Source: Hypsibius dujardini (taxonomy: Eukaryota > Tardigrada > Eutardigrada > Parachela > Hypsibiidae). From it: DNA of 64,000 bases. Shown one piece after another: positions 33,655-45,224 of this stretch (position 1 is the stretch's first letter; each line of letters starts with the position of its first letter). The notes under the pieces are model-generated. The model was given only the letters and a program-made list of their open reading frames with translations, did not search any database and was not told the DNA's origin. Both the position numbers and the translations under genes were made by a program. The stretch is taken from contig LRSR01004324.1 in the NCBI GenBank assembly GCA_001579985.1, forward strand, positions 1-64,000, written 5' to 3'.

Positions 33655-35196
33655 CTACCAATAATCCGAGTCTCACTATATGAAGATAACCATGAATTTG
33701 TACCGGTAGTGAAATGAATAATGCACTTTGCGAGATTTTAATTTCGAGCATTTGTCATTTAGTTTTTATGGTGCGCTATGTTTTAGAACGTTAAAACTTA
33801 ACATTCACGACATTTCGACCTGACCCTTTCATTATTACCTGCTCTTTTTATCGGAAATGTAGTTGAAAGTTTGGGAATGGAAAGGGAGAAGTTTGAGCGG
33901 CAAAATAGCAGCCACAGGCAGAAAATTATCTGGTATTTTTTGCACCGATTGCACTTTCAGAGCAGATGCACGGTGTAGTGGCTGAACTTGTTTTTCTTCT
34001 GACCAAACAGCAACATGTGATACATCATTGTGACACGAGTTAGAGAGACCTTAATCGTGGCTTCAATCTCGATGGGGGGGGGGGAAATCGATTCCTAATC
34101 GCGCAAGAACCAGACACAGAGCCGATCGGGAAAACTATTCACAGAACTTTTCGACTCAAGGAAAAAACTGTGCTGATGACCAGAGACGTAACGAACTTTC
34201 ATGGATGTACTTAGTGGAGGGGGGGGGGTTATTTTATTGAATGCAGTTATAAGTTGGGGGTCAACTTGTTCTGAATTTTAAAGGTCTGAAATTACCCCCA
34301 AGGTCTCCTTCTAATGGGGAATTATATCCTAGGACTTGTCCGTTTTGCTGATGAAAATAAAACAATACCACGCCCCCCACAACCCCGAATTTAATACTAA
34401 GTAAAAGCTCCTCCCCCTCAACTCACCGACGGAATTAGGTAAGGACAGTTGCCCCAGTGCCCCCTCGTTTCGCCTGTTTATACTGACCAAAGATTCATAT
34501 GACGACTGGTTAAGGGGAATTGGCAGCTTGGTTTTGGTTTAAAAATCTTCCCCGGGTCGCTGGCTGTGGTGATTCAAATCATTTCACTTTATACTCGAAT
34601 TTAATTTATTCTCACGATATAATGAGTTTGCAAATACGTGGATACAAATCAAAATTCGCTTTATGACACCACTATAAAATGGGAAGTCAGTCACAATACG
34701 ACACACTCTACGCATATCGTCGTTCAAATAATTAGCAGCGTAGCTCGGCCTCTGTTGCAGACATTTTTCAATCAGGGGGTGTTTCCATGTTGAGGTTTTT
34801 TACGAGTTTTATCATCCTAAAGTCAGTAGAGGTAAGTTTTCCATAGCGCATCCTTCTGTATCTGGCAAGCAGGTGCGTTTACTGTTCCAGTTACCATGTC
34901 TCGATCTCGTGATGCTCAGACGTTAGAGGGTGTGACCATATTATGGCAGTTCTCGACATGGTTGGTGAACAAAGGTCAATTAAACAAAATCTGATTTAGT
35001 ATCATCGAAACCATCTCGAGCTGATTTCTACTTTGCGCTCATATCAAATGTCTTCCCCACAGTGCCTGCTTTCAAAGCAGAAAAGCACACACTCTGTTTG
35101 CGGCTTCAAATAACCAAAGAATTGCCTGCACTGTCTGTCGCGGCAATTGCACAAAAAATCTTCGTCATTTTTATGCGAAACATCTCCGGATTGGGT
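33655..35196. other. Intergenic, no gene seen
   Basis: Spacer with G-runs at about 34074 and 34220. Several short frames were checked and none has splice support or a known motif. Confidence 0.4.
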
Positions 35197-35644
35197 ATGC
35201 ATTCTGCGATGAGAAAACTCCACACCTTGATTATTTGTATCTTCATCTGTGGGTTAGTCGGTAAGCTCACGTGACATTAACCACATCTGAATTTTTAGGG
35301 TTTGCTGCTGGTATTATGATATTATTTAGTTTCAATTTTCCACATTTAGCATTTTAATTTATGCACCATTGTAGGTGAATTGGACGCCGATGGATTCGAA
35401 GACATACAATACGACACGGATGATTGGAGCCGGGAGACGGGCAAACCGGTAACCACATCACCCACCAGAGGTCGAACGAAACCAGTTTTCAGTAAGCCGC
35501 TTCATGAGAATCTCAGTGGAAACCGAAACGTAAAACGGTATTTTGCCCAATGCGCTTTTATTCTTTACAGCCCGTTCAACAACACACAATTCTCGTTGGG
35601 AGTACGGTGAGTGGAAACGGACAAGCGGTCATGGTTTCGGATGA
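35197..35644 (+). CDS. Small secreted peptide precursor (possible neuropeptide)
   Basis: Three exons: 35197-35260, 35375-35491 and 35571-35644, joined by GT-AG introns of 114 and 79 bases with matching phases. The ATG gives a signal peptide (MRKLHTLIICIFICGLVG), then an acidic segment (ELDADGFEDIQYDTDDWSRE), and a basic end TRSTTHNSRWEYGEWKRTSGHGFG. A dibasic KR followed by TSGHGF and a C-terminal glycine before TGA is the usual layout of an amidated bioactive peptide. No known peptide family is recognised. If the last intron is not used, the frame instead runs to 35610 with a different end. The start was chosen because it gives the best signal peptide. Confidence 0.45.
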
Positions 35645-35838
35645 AATTTAACGAGAATGCGTCTTTTGAAGAGGGTTGAAAGAAGACCGTTAATTGCCCT
35701 GTAACAAAGGAACATTCTCAAACGGGGTCGTCAAAAAAATTATCCACTATAGTATGTGTCGATAGTTTCACTACTTTTTTCAGCAGCGAAGTTTTGGCGA
35801 AATTCACCTTCCTTCAGCTGTCGATGGTCGACTACATC

Positions 35839-36356
35839 CAGAGGCTCGCTTAGGGTCCTTACAGGTCGGAACCAGGATCCCTCACGATAGGGCCAGGGGT
35901 GGGCAAAGCGGAAAAATTATTTTGTTTCAACATTGAACCTAAAATTCAGCCTCTTGTCATTGATCATTTTGAAACTTGTAGGGGTGTGGGAGTCTGATTT
36001 CCAGAAGTCCCCTGAATTTCAAAACGTTTTGAGAGATATCAGTTTTTCATCAAATGTGGACCGTTCTTGAATGTTTTGAACTTTTCATTTGTATTATTCA
36101 TTAGGGAGCTTATATTGGACTTCAACAAACCTCAAATTTGAACGAAAAATTAATGTTTTTGAAAACGTTTTGAAATCCCAGAGGACCCACTGGAAATCAC
36201 ACTCCCACACCCCCACAAGTTTCAAAATGATTGGGGACAAGAGGCCGAATTTCGGGTTCAATCTCGAAAAAAATGCATTTTGCCCCTTTGCCCACCCTCT
36301 GGCCTTACCGTGAGGGGCTTTGGTTCCAACCCGTAAGGACCCTAAACGAACCTCTG
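35839..36356. mobile_element. 518-base inverted-repeat element
   Basis: The left end CAGAGGCTCGCTTAGGGTCC and right end GGACCCTAAACGAACCTCTG are imperfect inverses, and the similarity continues about 200 bases inward (ccctcacgatagggccaggg / ggccttaccgtgaggggc; aaaattcagcctcttgtc / gacaagaggccgaatttc). No coding capacity. Related half-copies occur after the defensins (about 6590-6830, 37745-37920) and after both lectin genes. No clear target duplication. Confidence 0.7.
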
Positions 36357-36401
36357 ATTATATCTTAATTGATGTTTTGGGGGTGTATAACAAACGTGTC
36401 A

Positions 36402-36541
36402 GTATGGCACTTGCACTGGCAGCGGCACTGGCAGTGGCACTATGGTAGTGGCAGTGGCAGTGGTAGTGGCAGTGGTAGTTGAGTTATGGCAGTGGCACTA
36501 GGGCAATGGCACTATGGCAATGGCAGTGGCAGTGGCACTAC
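36402..36541. repeat. GGCAGTGGCACT minisatellite
   Basis: Imperfect tandem repeats of six- and twelve-base units (gtggcagtggcac, ctatggcaatgg). No coding significance seen. Confidence 0.7.
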
Positions 36542-36589
36542 CGCGTGAAAACTTAGAGTACGAGAGTGCGCCACCTATTGTTGGGTGCA

Positions 36590-37040
36590 GAGTTGTCCCA
36601 TTTTTTCATCGGATTACCATTGGTCCTATTTTTTTCCTATTTTTTCATTTTTTTCTATCGGGATATCGGGATGGGACTAGCCTGGAAATGGATGGGAATG
36701 AGAACAAGTTAAATGTCTCTTATAAAGTGAGTTTTGTTTTCAAAAAATAACAAACTGAATTATAATTTTAGGTGAAAAATCGGTCCTTGATTGCTTAATT
36801 GGTGGAAAGTTGTGTCTCGATATAAAACCGAAGTCAACTGACATTCTATTCAGTGTGTAAGGCGAAGAGTCACGTGGAAATGTACCAAACACGGACATTT
36901 TTATATGGAAATGAGAAATGGGAAATTTCATTTATGGAACAGGAATGGGGAATTTTTTTGAAAAATGGGATGGGAATGGGTGGGACCCGCCGGGCGATGG
37001 AATGGGAATGAATAGGAGCCTAAATTTCTAAATGGGACAA
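36590..37040. repeat. Dispersed repeat upstream of defensin 3
   Basis: Contains ttttttctatcgggatatcg and gggatgggaatg words. The same segment occurs at 62886-63310, also followed by the defensin 5' flank block, so the two loci share a longer duplicated upstream region. Confidence 0.6.
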
Positions 37041-37195
37041 CTCTGGTTAGGTGTCGTTATAATTAACTACGTTTTTATTAGTTTGCCTAATGCATCACAT
37101 TGGTAGAGGCAAGGACTGTGAGGATTTCAGGGATAAGGCATAAAACACTCATGAAACAAGTTTGTCTAGGCAAACAGCAAAAGCATTATTAATTT

Positions 37196-37385
37196 TATCA
37201 TTCACAACAGCATTTATAATGCCCAGCAAAGCCTTTGGTAGAGTACTGCTGACCAAACAAGTATATATGCCTGTAAGTCAAAGGCATTCGTGGATTGCAA
37301 CAAACCACTGCAAAGATCTAGTGTAACAAAATCCGACACACACTATTGCCAAATCTGCTATACAACACATTCGTAATTATCCAAA
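37196..37385 (+). promoter_or_regulatory. Defensin 5' flank repeat, copy c
   Basis: The same block as at 5770-5955, with the TATA-like gtatatatgcc, here upstream of the best preserved defensin gene. Conservation of spacing to the ATG supports a promoter or 5' leader role. Confidence 0.4.
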
Positions 37386-37463
37386 ATCCAATCGTTTTTT
37401 AAATTTTCTTAATAACAAACCAGTGTCGTCAGATCTGGCGACGTATAACTGCCTTGCAATCGT

Positions 37464-37688
37464 ATGGAAATGTCGAAAGTGCAGCTATGCATCAACTTTA
37501 TTATATTTTGTGCTCTTGTGAGGCCAAGCCAAGGCAAAGAAAAGCTATGCATCAGCGAGAGCTATTTTGGGCAGTGTGGCGGAGATGACGAAGCCTGTGT
37601 CCAGTCGTGCAACGATGATAAACTAAGCGGTGGAAAGTGTGGAGCATTTAAAAGTATCAGGGTGTGTTACTGCGAAGGATGTCATTAA
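37464..37688 (+). CDS. Drosomycin-like defensin 3
   Basis: A 74-residue precursor from the ATG at 37464. A signal peptide (MEMSKVQLCINFIIFCALV..) ends near RPSQG. The mature peptide has the eight drosomycin-order cysteines: LCISESYFGQC, CVQSC, GGKC, and CYCEGC one residue before the stop. The shorter end compared with defensin 1 agrees with classical drosomycin, which stops at the last cysteine. It is expected to be secreted and to act on microbes. It lies about 1.2 kb before propeller copy 5, in the same order as defensins 1 and 2 before copy 2. Confidence 0.87.
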   Translation: MEMSKVQLCINFIIFCALVRPSQGKEKLCISESYFGQCGGDDEACVQSCNDDKLSGGKCGAFKSIRVCYCEGCH

Positions 37689-38089
37689 GGCGTAACAGGT
37701 ACTGTACTGTTGGTGTAGTTTAAACCCACTTTAACATAACCAGTGGCTCAAATTGGGTCCTGACAGTTCAGAACCGGATCCCAGGCGGCAGGGCACAATA
37801 GATAAAAAACGCATGATTTGATATTTATTAAAAAATCAACCTATTGTTTTTTATCTTTGTAAAACGTCTGGTGGTGTGGTTCCCATTTTCAATGGCCCGG
37901 TACTTCAAAACATTTGCCAAGCTCACATACAAAAGTTCTCAACGTAAAGCAGATATAAAATTAAGGCCGTGCTCGTTTCCATCAAGCTAAACGTATCGTA
38001 TGTGAGCTTGATTTTTGTGCGACACTAGGGTCCACAAATTGAGGATTGTTAACATGACTTATTTTTGAAACGCAAATGTGTCGGTCTGT

Positions 38090-38109
38090 TTGTCTGTCTT
38101 TCTCTTCGA

Positions 38110-38141
<32 letters not shown>

Positions 38142-38300
38142 GTTTGCATCAGTGTCTGTGTCTGTGTTTGTGTCTGCATCTGTGTTTGTCTCTGTGTCTG
38201 TGTCTGTGTTTGTCTCTGTGTCTGTGTCTGTGTTTGTCTCTGTGTCTGTGTCTGTGTTTGCATCGGTGTCTGTGTCTATGTCCGTGTTTCTGTTTGTTAA
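38090..38300. repeat. (GTCTGT)n microsatellite
   Basis: An imperfect GTCTGT/GTGTTT array between defensin 3 and propeller copy 5, in the same position as the array at 6913-7060. Frames through it are artefacts. Confidence 0.85.
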
Positions 38301-38722
38301 CGGAATTTTCGGGCAGGTAAATATTTTAAATAAGCCATGAAATTGCAAACCGTACCGTATCCGCCCGACCTCAAGGGACAATTTTATGCCCTAGGACGTG
38401 CATTCCGCCCGTGCCTGCTTATGCAATTATGCAATGGTAAAGTTGTGAGAAAAAGGAATTGCCTAGAGTTATCACAGCGTTCAGTAGCCTACAGTGTTCT
38501 TGTTTTGCCGTTCAAAATTTACGACACGCTGATGATTAACAGAAAAAAGCGGAAGTAATAGACTTGGTGACTGTATTGCCGGGGGGGGGGGCACTCTTGT
38601 TTGACGGCCCTGTCGTTGCCTGCTTCTTTCTTATTGAATGTGAAAAAAATGCAAACGGATTAGGGTGTCCAACCCCATTCCGATCCTTTACCCGAATTGT
38701 TTGTAATTCTTACGTATTTTCG

Positions 38723-41333
38723 ACCAGCTCTCGGAAATATCCGGTAATCTTTCGCGATCTGATACGGCATATAAAAAATTTGCCGATCTTGGGAAAAATA
38801 TTTCCCGGTCCGAATCAACGGGGAACACAAACCTGGCGAACTTGACGGAAATGTTTTTGGGTTTTTTGAGAAATTTTTCCCAAGCCGAATCGCGGTATCA
38901 AACGAAATTCACCGACTTGTCCGGCAGTCTTTCATTGGGAAACCAAAAGATGGCGACCTTGTCAGACAGTTTGGCCGGTGTCACACGAAACCACGAAACC
39001 TCGCTCAGTCGGATTCCTTGACGCAACAAAAACTGACAGACATGTCAGACACAATCTCTCGATCAGAGACGTTCTGGAAAGGAAAGATGGCCACAGTGTC
39101 GGACACCCTGTTGGGTCTGACGGGAAGTGTTACACGAGCCATTGATCGATTGACCTTACTGGAGTCTTCAGCAAGAAGGAGGTTTACCAATATTTCGGAC
39201 GAGAAAACGTTGACGGATATTTTTACAGTGGTAACGCCAGACGAAAGGGATGCGAATGTTAGAAGAAACCGTGGAGGATTTCTGGTGTTCGCCCAAGGAC
39301 CGTCGCTCTGGAAACTGCCTGGCGAAGATGTCGGCGAGACGAGAGAACTTTCAAACTTTTCCGGAGAAACGCATTGCGCAGTTGCAGTGGATTGTGTTAA
39401 CCATCATCTCTACTGGACAAATTACCAAACGGGAATTAGACCTTCTCGGTATGATGGTTCAAACAATCACCTGGTCGTCACGAAAGGTAAAATACGTCAT
39501 AACAAATAGCGTCGTCTGGTGGCATTTTCTGGAGAGCGATGCTGATTATGGCATCAATTTTCATTTCTAGCTGGAATATATCTCGGATTGGCTGTGAACT
39601 TTGTGTCCGGAAACATGTTTTGGGTTGAAGGCAGCGCCATTCTTGTAGCGAAGATGAGTCACCTGGAGGCTGGACACAAAACTATCATTTCACATGTGGG
39701 AATCGACTTAAATTCGGCCCTTGCCGTGCATCCTTCCCGCGGGTAAGTTAATGAAGCGATTGACCTTCAACTAAGCAACCACTTTTTGAGTTATGCGATA
39801 ATAAATGCAGTGAAACGTTTGATTATTTTCTGAGCGTTTACCAAAATATCTTGCTCATGGTATTAGCAGTTGTCATGCACTGATTGCCTTTGCAGTCAAG
39901 GATCGCAATTTATATTGCGCCAAAAGGAACAGTATTCACCCGACTCAAGTAGTAGCTAAGCCACACCCCCGCCCCCCTCGAGTCACACACCGGTCCAAAT
40001 ATACGGTGCATGCGAGGGCGATGTTCACATGCTAGGCCATAAAACTGTCCCTTGAAGTCGGGAGGATATAACGACAAATAGAGTCCTCAAAAATTTATGC
40101 GTTTAGGGATAGTTGTCAGACATATTCAACCTCGACCGGTATTCGATTAAAATCTGGATGTCGAGGAAATCTAAATCTCACCTTAATAAGTTGAAGTTCA
40201 TTTGCAGTAAATTTGCTTGTGTGCACAACATCCGAAAGTCAAAAGCAATTATGCAGTGTCCTTAAAAATGTAACAAATATTAAAATATTATTGTGTTCGT
40301 GCTCTTCGATTGATTCCCGTTCAAAATGCAACAGCTGGAAAAGTTGCCGCGTCAAAAATTATTTTCGAACCAATCACCTCATGTGACAGGAAATTTTTTT
40401 GGTACCGTCCAAAACAAAGGAAAAAACTAAAAGCGGATTGAGGTTGGCCGGGGCAGAAGGCAAGCCTACTGGAGAGGTCCCAAAAAAAATTTCGCTTCCC
40501 CCCCCCCGCCGGGCGAGGAGGAAGCTTCGACATGTAAAAAGCCTAACAAATTTTGGGGCAGTTACATGATTTAAACTTCATAAATCACAGTATAAAACTA
40601 ACAGGCAGCCTTTCCCCATCAGGTGAATAAAGGGATGATGAAATTACAGCAGTGCCATCAAGAAATTCATTGTAGTTTTGGAACCACCGCTCGATCATTT
40701 CGTTATTGTAATCCACAGAAACAGAAACCGATGAAGAGTTTGCTGTGAATTTATTGCTGTCCTTTCCGAAGAAGAGTTTACAATGTGAACTAATCAACTG
40801 TACCAAAGCAAAATGTCTGCTAATTATTGTTCCGATCATTTTCCGCAGATACTGGAAATATCGAATGCATTTCGTTGAATGGAGGAGGCAAACGAATTGT
40901 CAAAGGAAGCGCGGGGGAATTTTTTGATAGCATCTCATTGTCGGGAGGACGCGTTTACTGGACGTCCCACCATCCAACGTAACTCAACATTGCTAGTGAG
41001 TCCTGTAATTGTCTTTCTTTAATCCACGCTCTGTTGCAGTGGCACGGTGAATAGTATCACCAAAAGTGGATTGACAATGAAGCAACATTCCCTTCCAGCC
41101 GGACGGAGTGGATCCTTACGCGGAATTGTTTTTGTGCCAGAACAGTGCCCCAAATGTACGTTCAATTAAAACCATTCAATTTATACCTCGATTCGCAGCC
41201 TGGTTACATTTTCCTTTTAGTGAACAATGCATGCGCTGTTTCCAATGGCGGATGTCCTTTGATCTGTCTGCCTCTTCCGGGAAATAACAAGAAATGTGTC
41301 TGCCCTGACGGCAATTCATCCTGCACTTCGTAA
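38723..41333 (+). pseudogene. Propeller/EGF family copy 5 (broken)
   Basis: Stalk homology starts at 38723 but the AG acceptor is mutated (tttcg for tttcag). Repeats run through SRSES, NLTEMFLG and LSLGNQKMATLSDSLAG. An 8-base duplication (acgaaacc) near 38990 shifts the frame. A clean frame from 39018 then covers LTDMSDTISRSE to DCVNHHLYWTNY and ends at a donor at 39486. Exons 39571-39742, 40849-40978, 41040-41155 and EGF 41221-41333 follow. The SIYWS exon is deleted (junction near 40779) and the remaining exon phases do not match across the gap. No signal exon. Downstream lies the usual antisense ATP synthase f exon. Confidence 0.75.
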
Positions 41334-41841
41334 CAACTTTTGTAGTTTTTTTCCCGATTTGTTGGACAAACTTCCGTCGCAGACCTCTTTTTGTTTGTTT
41401 GATCGTTTTGTCGGTCCTAAATTTTAATCGGAATCGACATTTATTACAGATTTAATTTAATTGAGAAATGAATAAGTGGGTCAATTTCGACTAAAACAGT
41501 CACTGAAGAACTTAATTGAAATTCCTTGACAATTAATTTTTAGCTAACCGAGGAAGTGATTACGTTCTGTAATTTTAGTCTTTATCATCCCTGGTTTAAA
41601 ATGGTCTTCCCGGAAGTGATTGCACACGTGTCACGCCAGATACAATTACGAAATGAACAGCTTCAATAAATGAAACCGCGATTGATCAAGACAAAGCGAC
41701 AATTGCCGCAAAAGGTTGTTTGCTGCTTTCTTATTCCAAAGAGAAGAGTAGGCGCATAAACAGAACTTCCCCTCACGCTAAACACGGCAAAACATTACAA
41801 GAGCAGAGAAGCACAGGGAACATCGTTGCTTGATTGATTGA

Positions 41842-41987
41842 TCAGTGATATTTGGCTTGGCTATGCAGACGAATAGTCTTGTAGTTGATGCAGTAGAAGA
41901 GAGCAGACAATCCCACCGCAAACTGCATGTACGGAGCGGCGGTCCCGTAACGCACCGCCACGTATTTGTGGAACCAACGCCAGTACC
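41842..41987 (-). pseudogene. ATP5MF: ATP synthase subunit f, 3' exon (copy 5)
   Basis: An open minus-strand exon with YWRWFHKYVAVRYGTAAPYM, the membrane segment and a KYH end before TGA. Its upstream exon (42954-43052) is also present, making this the fullest ATP synthase f copy here, but that exon carries a stop. Confidence 0.78.
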
Positions 41988-42953
41988 CTAAAAGGAACAA
42001 AAATTGATATGATGAGAGATAATACCGTAGAGAAAACCATTTTTCTTCTGCATTTGAATCGTTCCAATTGTGAAATTAAATAATAAATAATAACCACACC
42101 GAAGCAGATAATTTGATTAAATTTAATAAAAATTAAAAATATACTGCAATTATGTAAATAATTTTAAGGACATGTATATTTCCAAATTTAAAAAAAAAAT
42201 TGAAAATATTTGAAATGAACTGAATTAAATAAAAAAAATTTCTTCGTTTATACTTGTATTAGCGAAATAAATTAAATTTAGAAATATACTTCCAGAAGTT
42301 TAATTAATTAAACTCTTTAAATAAGTTGAATTTATTTGAATTTAATTAGCTTTTTTCGTTGTACTCTTTTAGTACAAATTAAATTAAATAATCTACAAAA
42401 ATTGAACACACGAAAAAACAGTATAAAAATATGAAACTAAACGGCAGTTGTTTTAAAATAATCAAATTAAATATAATATAATATAATTTAACGTCTCTTT
42501 GACATTACAACAATTTAACTAAATAATAATAATCCACAATAATCCACAAAAAATAAGGACATACAATATTAAAAATGTGAAACTGAAGAGTAAAATTTAA
42601 AAGTCCTTGTCAACTGGAGCAAAATGGTCTAATGTAATAATTAATTGATGAGAAGGGCAATCGGTTCGAGAGGAAATTTTTTCGGCCAATTGAGAAACTC
42701 ACAAAAACTGAAGCTTCTGCAAATTTGGCGATGAAAACTTTTATCCACTTATTTATTAACAAATATTTCCATCAATAAATGAAAAAAAATCGTGAAGGAC
42801 TGCGTCAAAGCAAACACAATCAATTTCAACGATTTTTTACGGTCAAGAAAAACAAGATATACACACAATACTTTAATAAATTGATTGATTGATGAGGTTA
42901 AACTTGCATTTGAAATCATCATTCCTCTTCCTCGCTGTGGAAAGTGTACTCAC

Positions 42954-43052
42954 CTCGACTAACTGCTCTCGACATGGCCACCGGATTCAAGCTGCGTCGT
43001 GACAGTCATGCCGGAAGCTCCCCAATCTTCACCTGTCCGAATGCCGTGTCCG
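42954..43052 (-). pseudogene. ATP5MF: ATP synthase subunit f, internal exon (copy 5) with TGA
   Basis: After a TATTTAG acceptor: DTAFGQVKIGELPA, TGA (43006-43008), LSRRSLNPVAMSRAVSRG, and a GTGAGT donor. The stop sits at the same codon as in copy 1 (5193-5195). No first exon is visible upstream. Confidence 0.72.
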
Positions 43053-44120
43053 CTAAATAAAAATTAAAACAGCCAATGAAATGAAGCTAATCCATCAATC
43101 AAGCGCAGCCGAGAATGCTAAATTTAACAAGCTGAAGACGATCAATCACGAAGCGTGGACGACAGGCAATAAGTCCCTGCCCTAGGTGCGTGGAAAAAGG
43201 TTAATGCAAATGATTGCGCATGTTCGCCGACAGTTCTCCTAAAGTGACCGTGACCAATATTGTTTTTATGGCACAATATTTGAAGTGAATCTTAAAACAA
43301 TTTATGAGAAAGCGAGACGATTTGTTTTTCAAAGCTGGATTAGCGAACTTCTCCAGCTGACCTCGTATTGGAGTTTTTGTATACTATTATAAAATACCAA
43401 CGTTAAGAGTTCAGTGATTTTGGCAAACACAGCATTTGGGAACGTTGCGGCTCGTAAATCCAAATTAAGTTTAGAAACTTACAACTTTGGGATTGGATGG
43501 AATCAAATTGTAGGGTTTCTGTCAATAACTCTGAAGTTTTCTTTATCCCGAAAATGTGGGTATGAGGCAAAGTCTGTATTTCGGCTCACTCATGGGTTTC
43601 TCTTTGATCGCAGGTGCTTGATTGTTTGATTTGCTGTGCTATATCCTAGTATACTATAGCACTTCTGAAAATCAAACAATCAAGCAGCTGCCATCAAAGA
43701 GAAATCCATGAGTGAGCCGATTTATCGACCAATTAGAGAGTGAGCTGAAATACAGACTTTGCCTCTTACCTGATCCTATTCAAAAAAATTGCGAACAAAG
43801 TTTTTGCATACCAACAAGGCAGAAGAATGTAACTGCGTTCACAATCAAGCAAACGACGACCAAGCAAACTGATTCGGCTCGCAGCGTCACGGCTTCTTTC
43901 AATGGGCTCGATGTGGATGCCAGGTGCCCGTCCTTCAGATAAGAGTGGGAAGGCTTGTGTTGAATCAGCCGTTTCTGAATGCGTAGGATGCCATGTAGGA
44001 TGACGATGCTCTCTCCCTTCCTGCCATTGCGGCGGCAGCTCGTTGTCAGTCTGTCTTCGTCCATTGTAAAAGCGAATCTGCTGCCGGCCACCTGTAGGGG
44101 CAAAACAAATTAGGCTCCCA
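43053..44120. other. Spacer with a hairpin repeat
   Basis: 43564-43632 and 43671-43765 are inverted copies (ggcaaagtctgtatttc / gaaatacagactttgcc; gcttgattgtttgat / atcaaacaatcaagc). A minus-strand frame at about 43780-44103 (DEDRLTTSCRRNGRKGES) follows an AG and might be an exon, but I cannot support it. Confidence 0.4.
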
Positions 44121-44222
44121 GACTACAATCAACGACAAGATTGAGTACACTGGAAGGTCCGGGTTATGGGCAAAAGGGGCGGAGTAGGGGGTGGTTTTCA
44201 TACAATCGAATAATCAACCACC
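44121..44222. repeat. Half copy of a hairpin MITE
   Basis: Matches one arm of the element at 45392-45574 (caacgacaagattgagtacactgga, gggcggagtagggggtgg). The other arm is missing. Confidence 0.55.
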
Positions 44223-45224
44223 TGACCTGCAGCGGTTGCTTTGTTCCACTTTCAAAACAGGAATTTTTTGCCCAGTTTATGTAAAGGATGAAAGCTATGT
44301 ACAAAATTGGATGAAAGTTTAAAATTTCATGACATCACCGAGCTAAAAAAAACACATTAAAAACAAAAATAACAGGCAACACCGGAAACAAAATTGGGCG
44401 AGGGCAAACAATCAAGCAAACAACCGGTATCGCATATGAACAATAAAATTGATTACGTAATATGTGAATGGCGCCTTGTCGTGCCCATGTAGCTCATTTG
44501 AGCATAGTATTGGAAAACCATCCATGCGTGACCTTAAGTGACGCCAGAAACCCTCTTAAAAAAGTGAACAGTTTCACTTACCTCAGGGCCATCTTCCTCA
44601 GCGCCTGTCAGTCCAAAATCAACCTCCTCCTCGGCGCCTGGCTCCGTCATTTGAACTCCGAACTGTGACATCAGTTACTAAGAGCCAATTTACGGCGCCT
44701 GCAAAAGTTGGGAAAATCACAAACCATTGGCATTTCCCGGTGGGGTCCCACAACACCGAGGGACCCAGCAGAGTTCCGGCTTTCCGATGGATCACGAGAT
44801 TGGTTCCCGTGGCCACGCAATGGCGCAGCCATCCCTCGAAATTGAACACCTTCTTGAAAGATGTAAAGTCGAAATAACAAAGGAGAGAAAACTTGCTCGC
44901 ATAGCTATCACCTTACTGGATGAGATACCATCGGCCAAGAGCCAACATGGCCTAGTTTCGTCACAGATTGCCACACACAAATGAATGAGCAGTGAATGAA
45001 GAGGGTGAATGAACAGAGAGCAGAGCACGTGCATTTATTGACGGCGGTGTTTTGCACGTGCGGGATGCCTATTGGTACGCCACTAAGGCCAACTGCAATA
45101 GAGAACAAACAGCTGATTCCACCTGTGCAGAGAGTGAGTTTGAGCATTCTTGATTCTCGGAAAGTATTTTATTTTTTTCAGACGTAATTGAATTTTTCTA
45201 CCCTTTCGCGTGCTACCGCTTCAG

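Noticed and set aside
38049-38381. Repetitive frames on both strands between defensin 3 and copy 5
   Set aside because: Same cause: a (GTCTGT)n array.
43712-44103. Frames next to the 43564-43765 hairpin
   Set aside because: Both strands look equally plausible and neither has a recognisable domain or partner exon.
44619-44849. A minus-strand frame with protein-like composition opposite a possible plus-strand exon
   Set aside because: Cannot be separated from the opposite-strand alternative by sequence alone.
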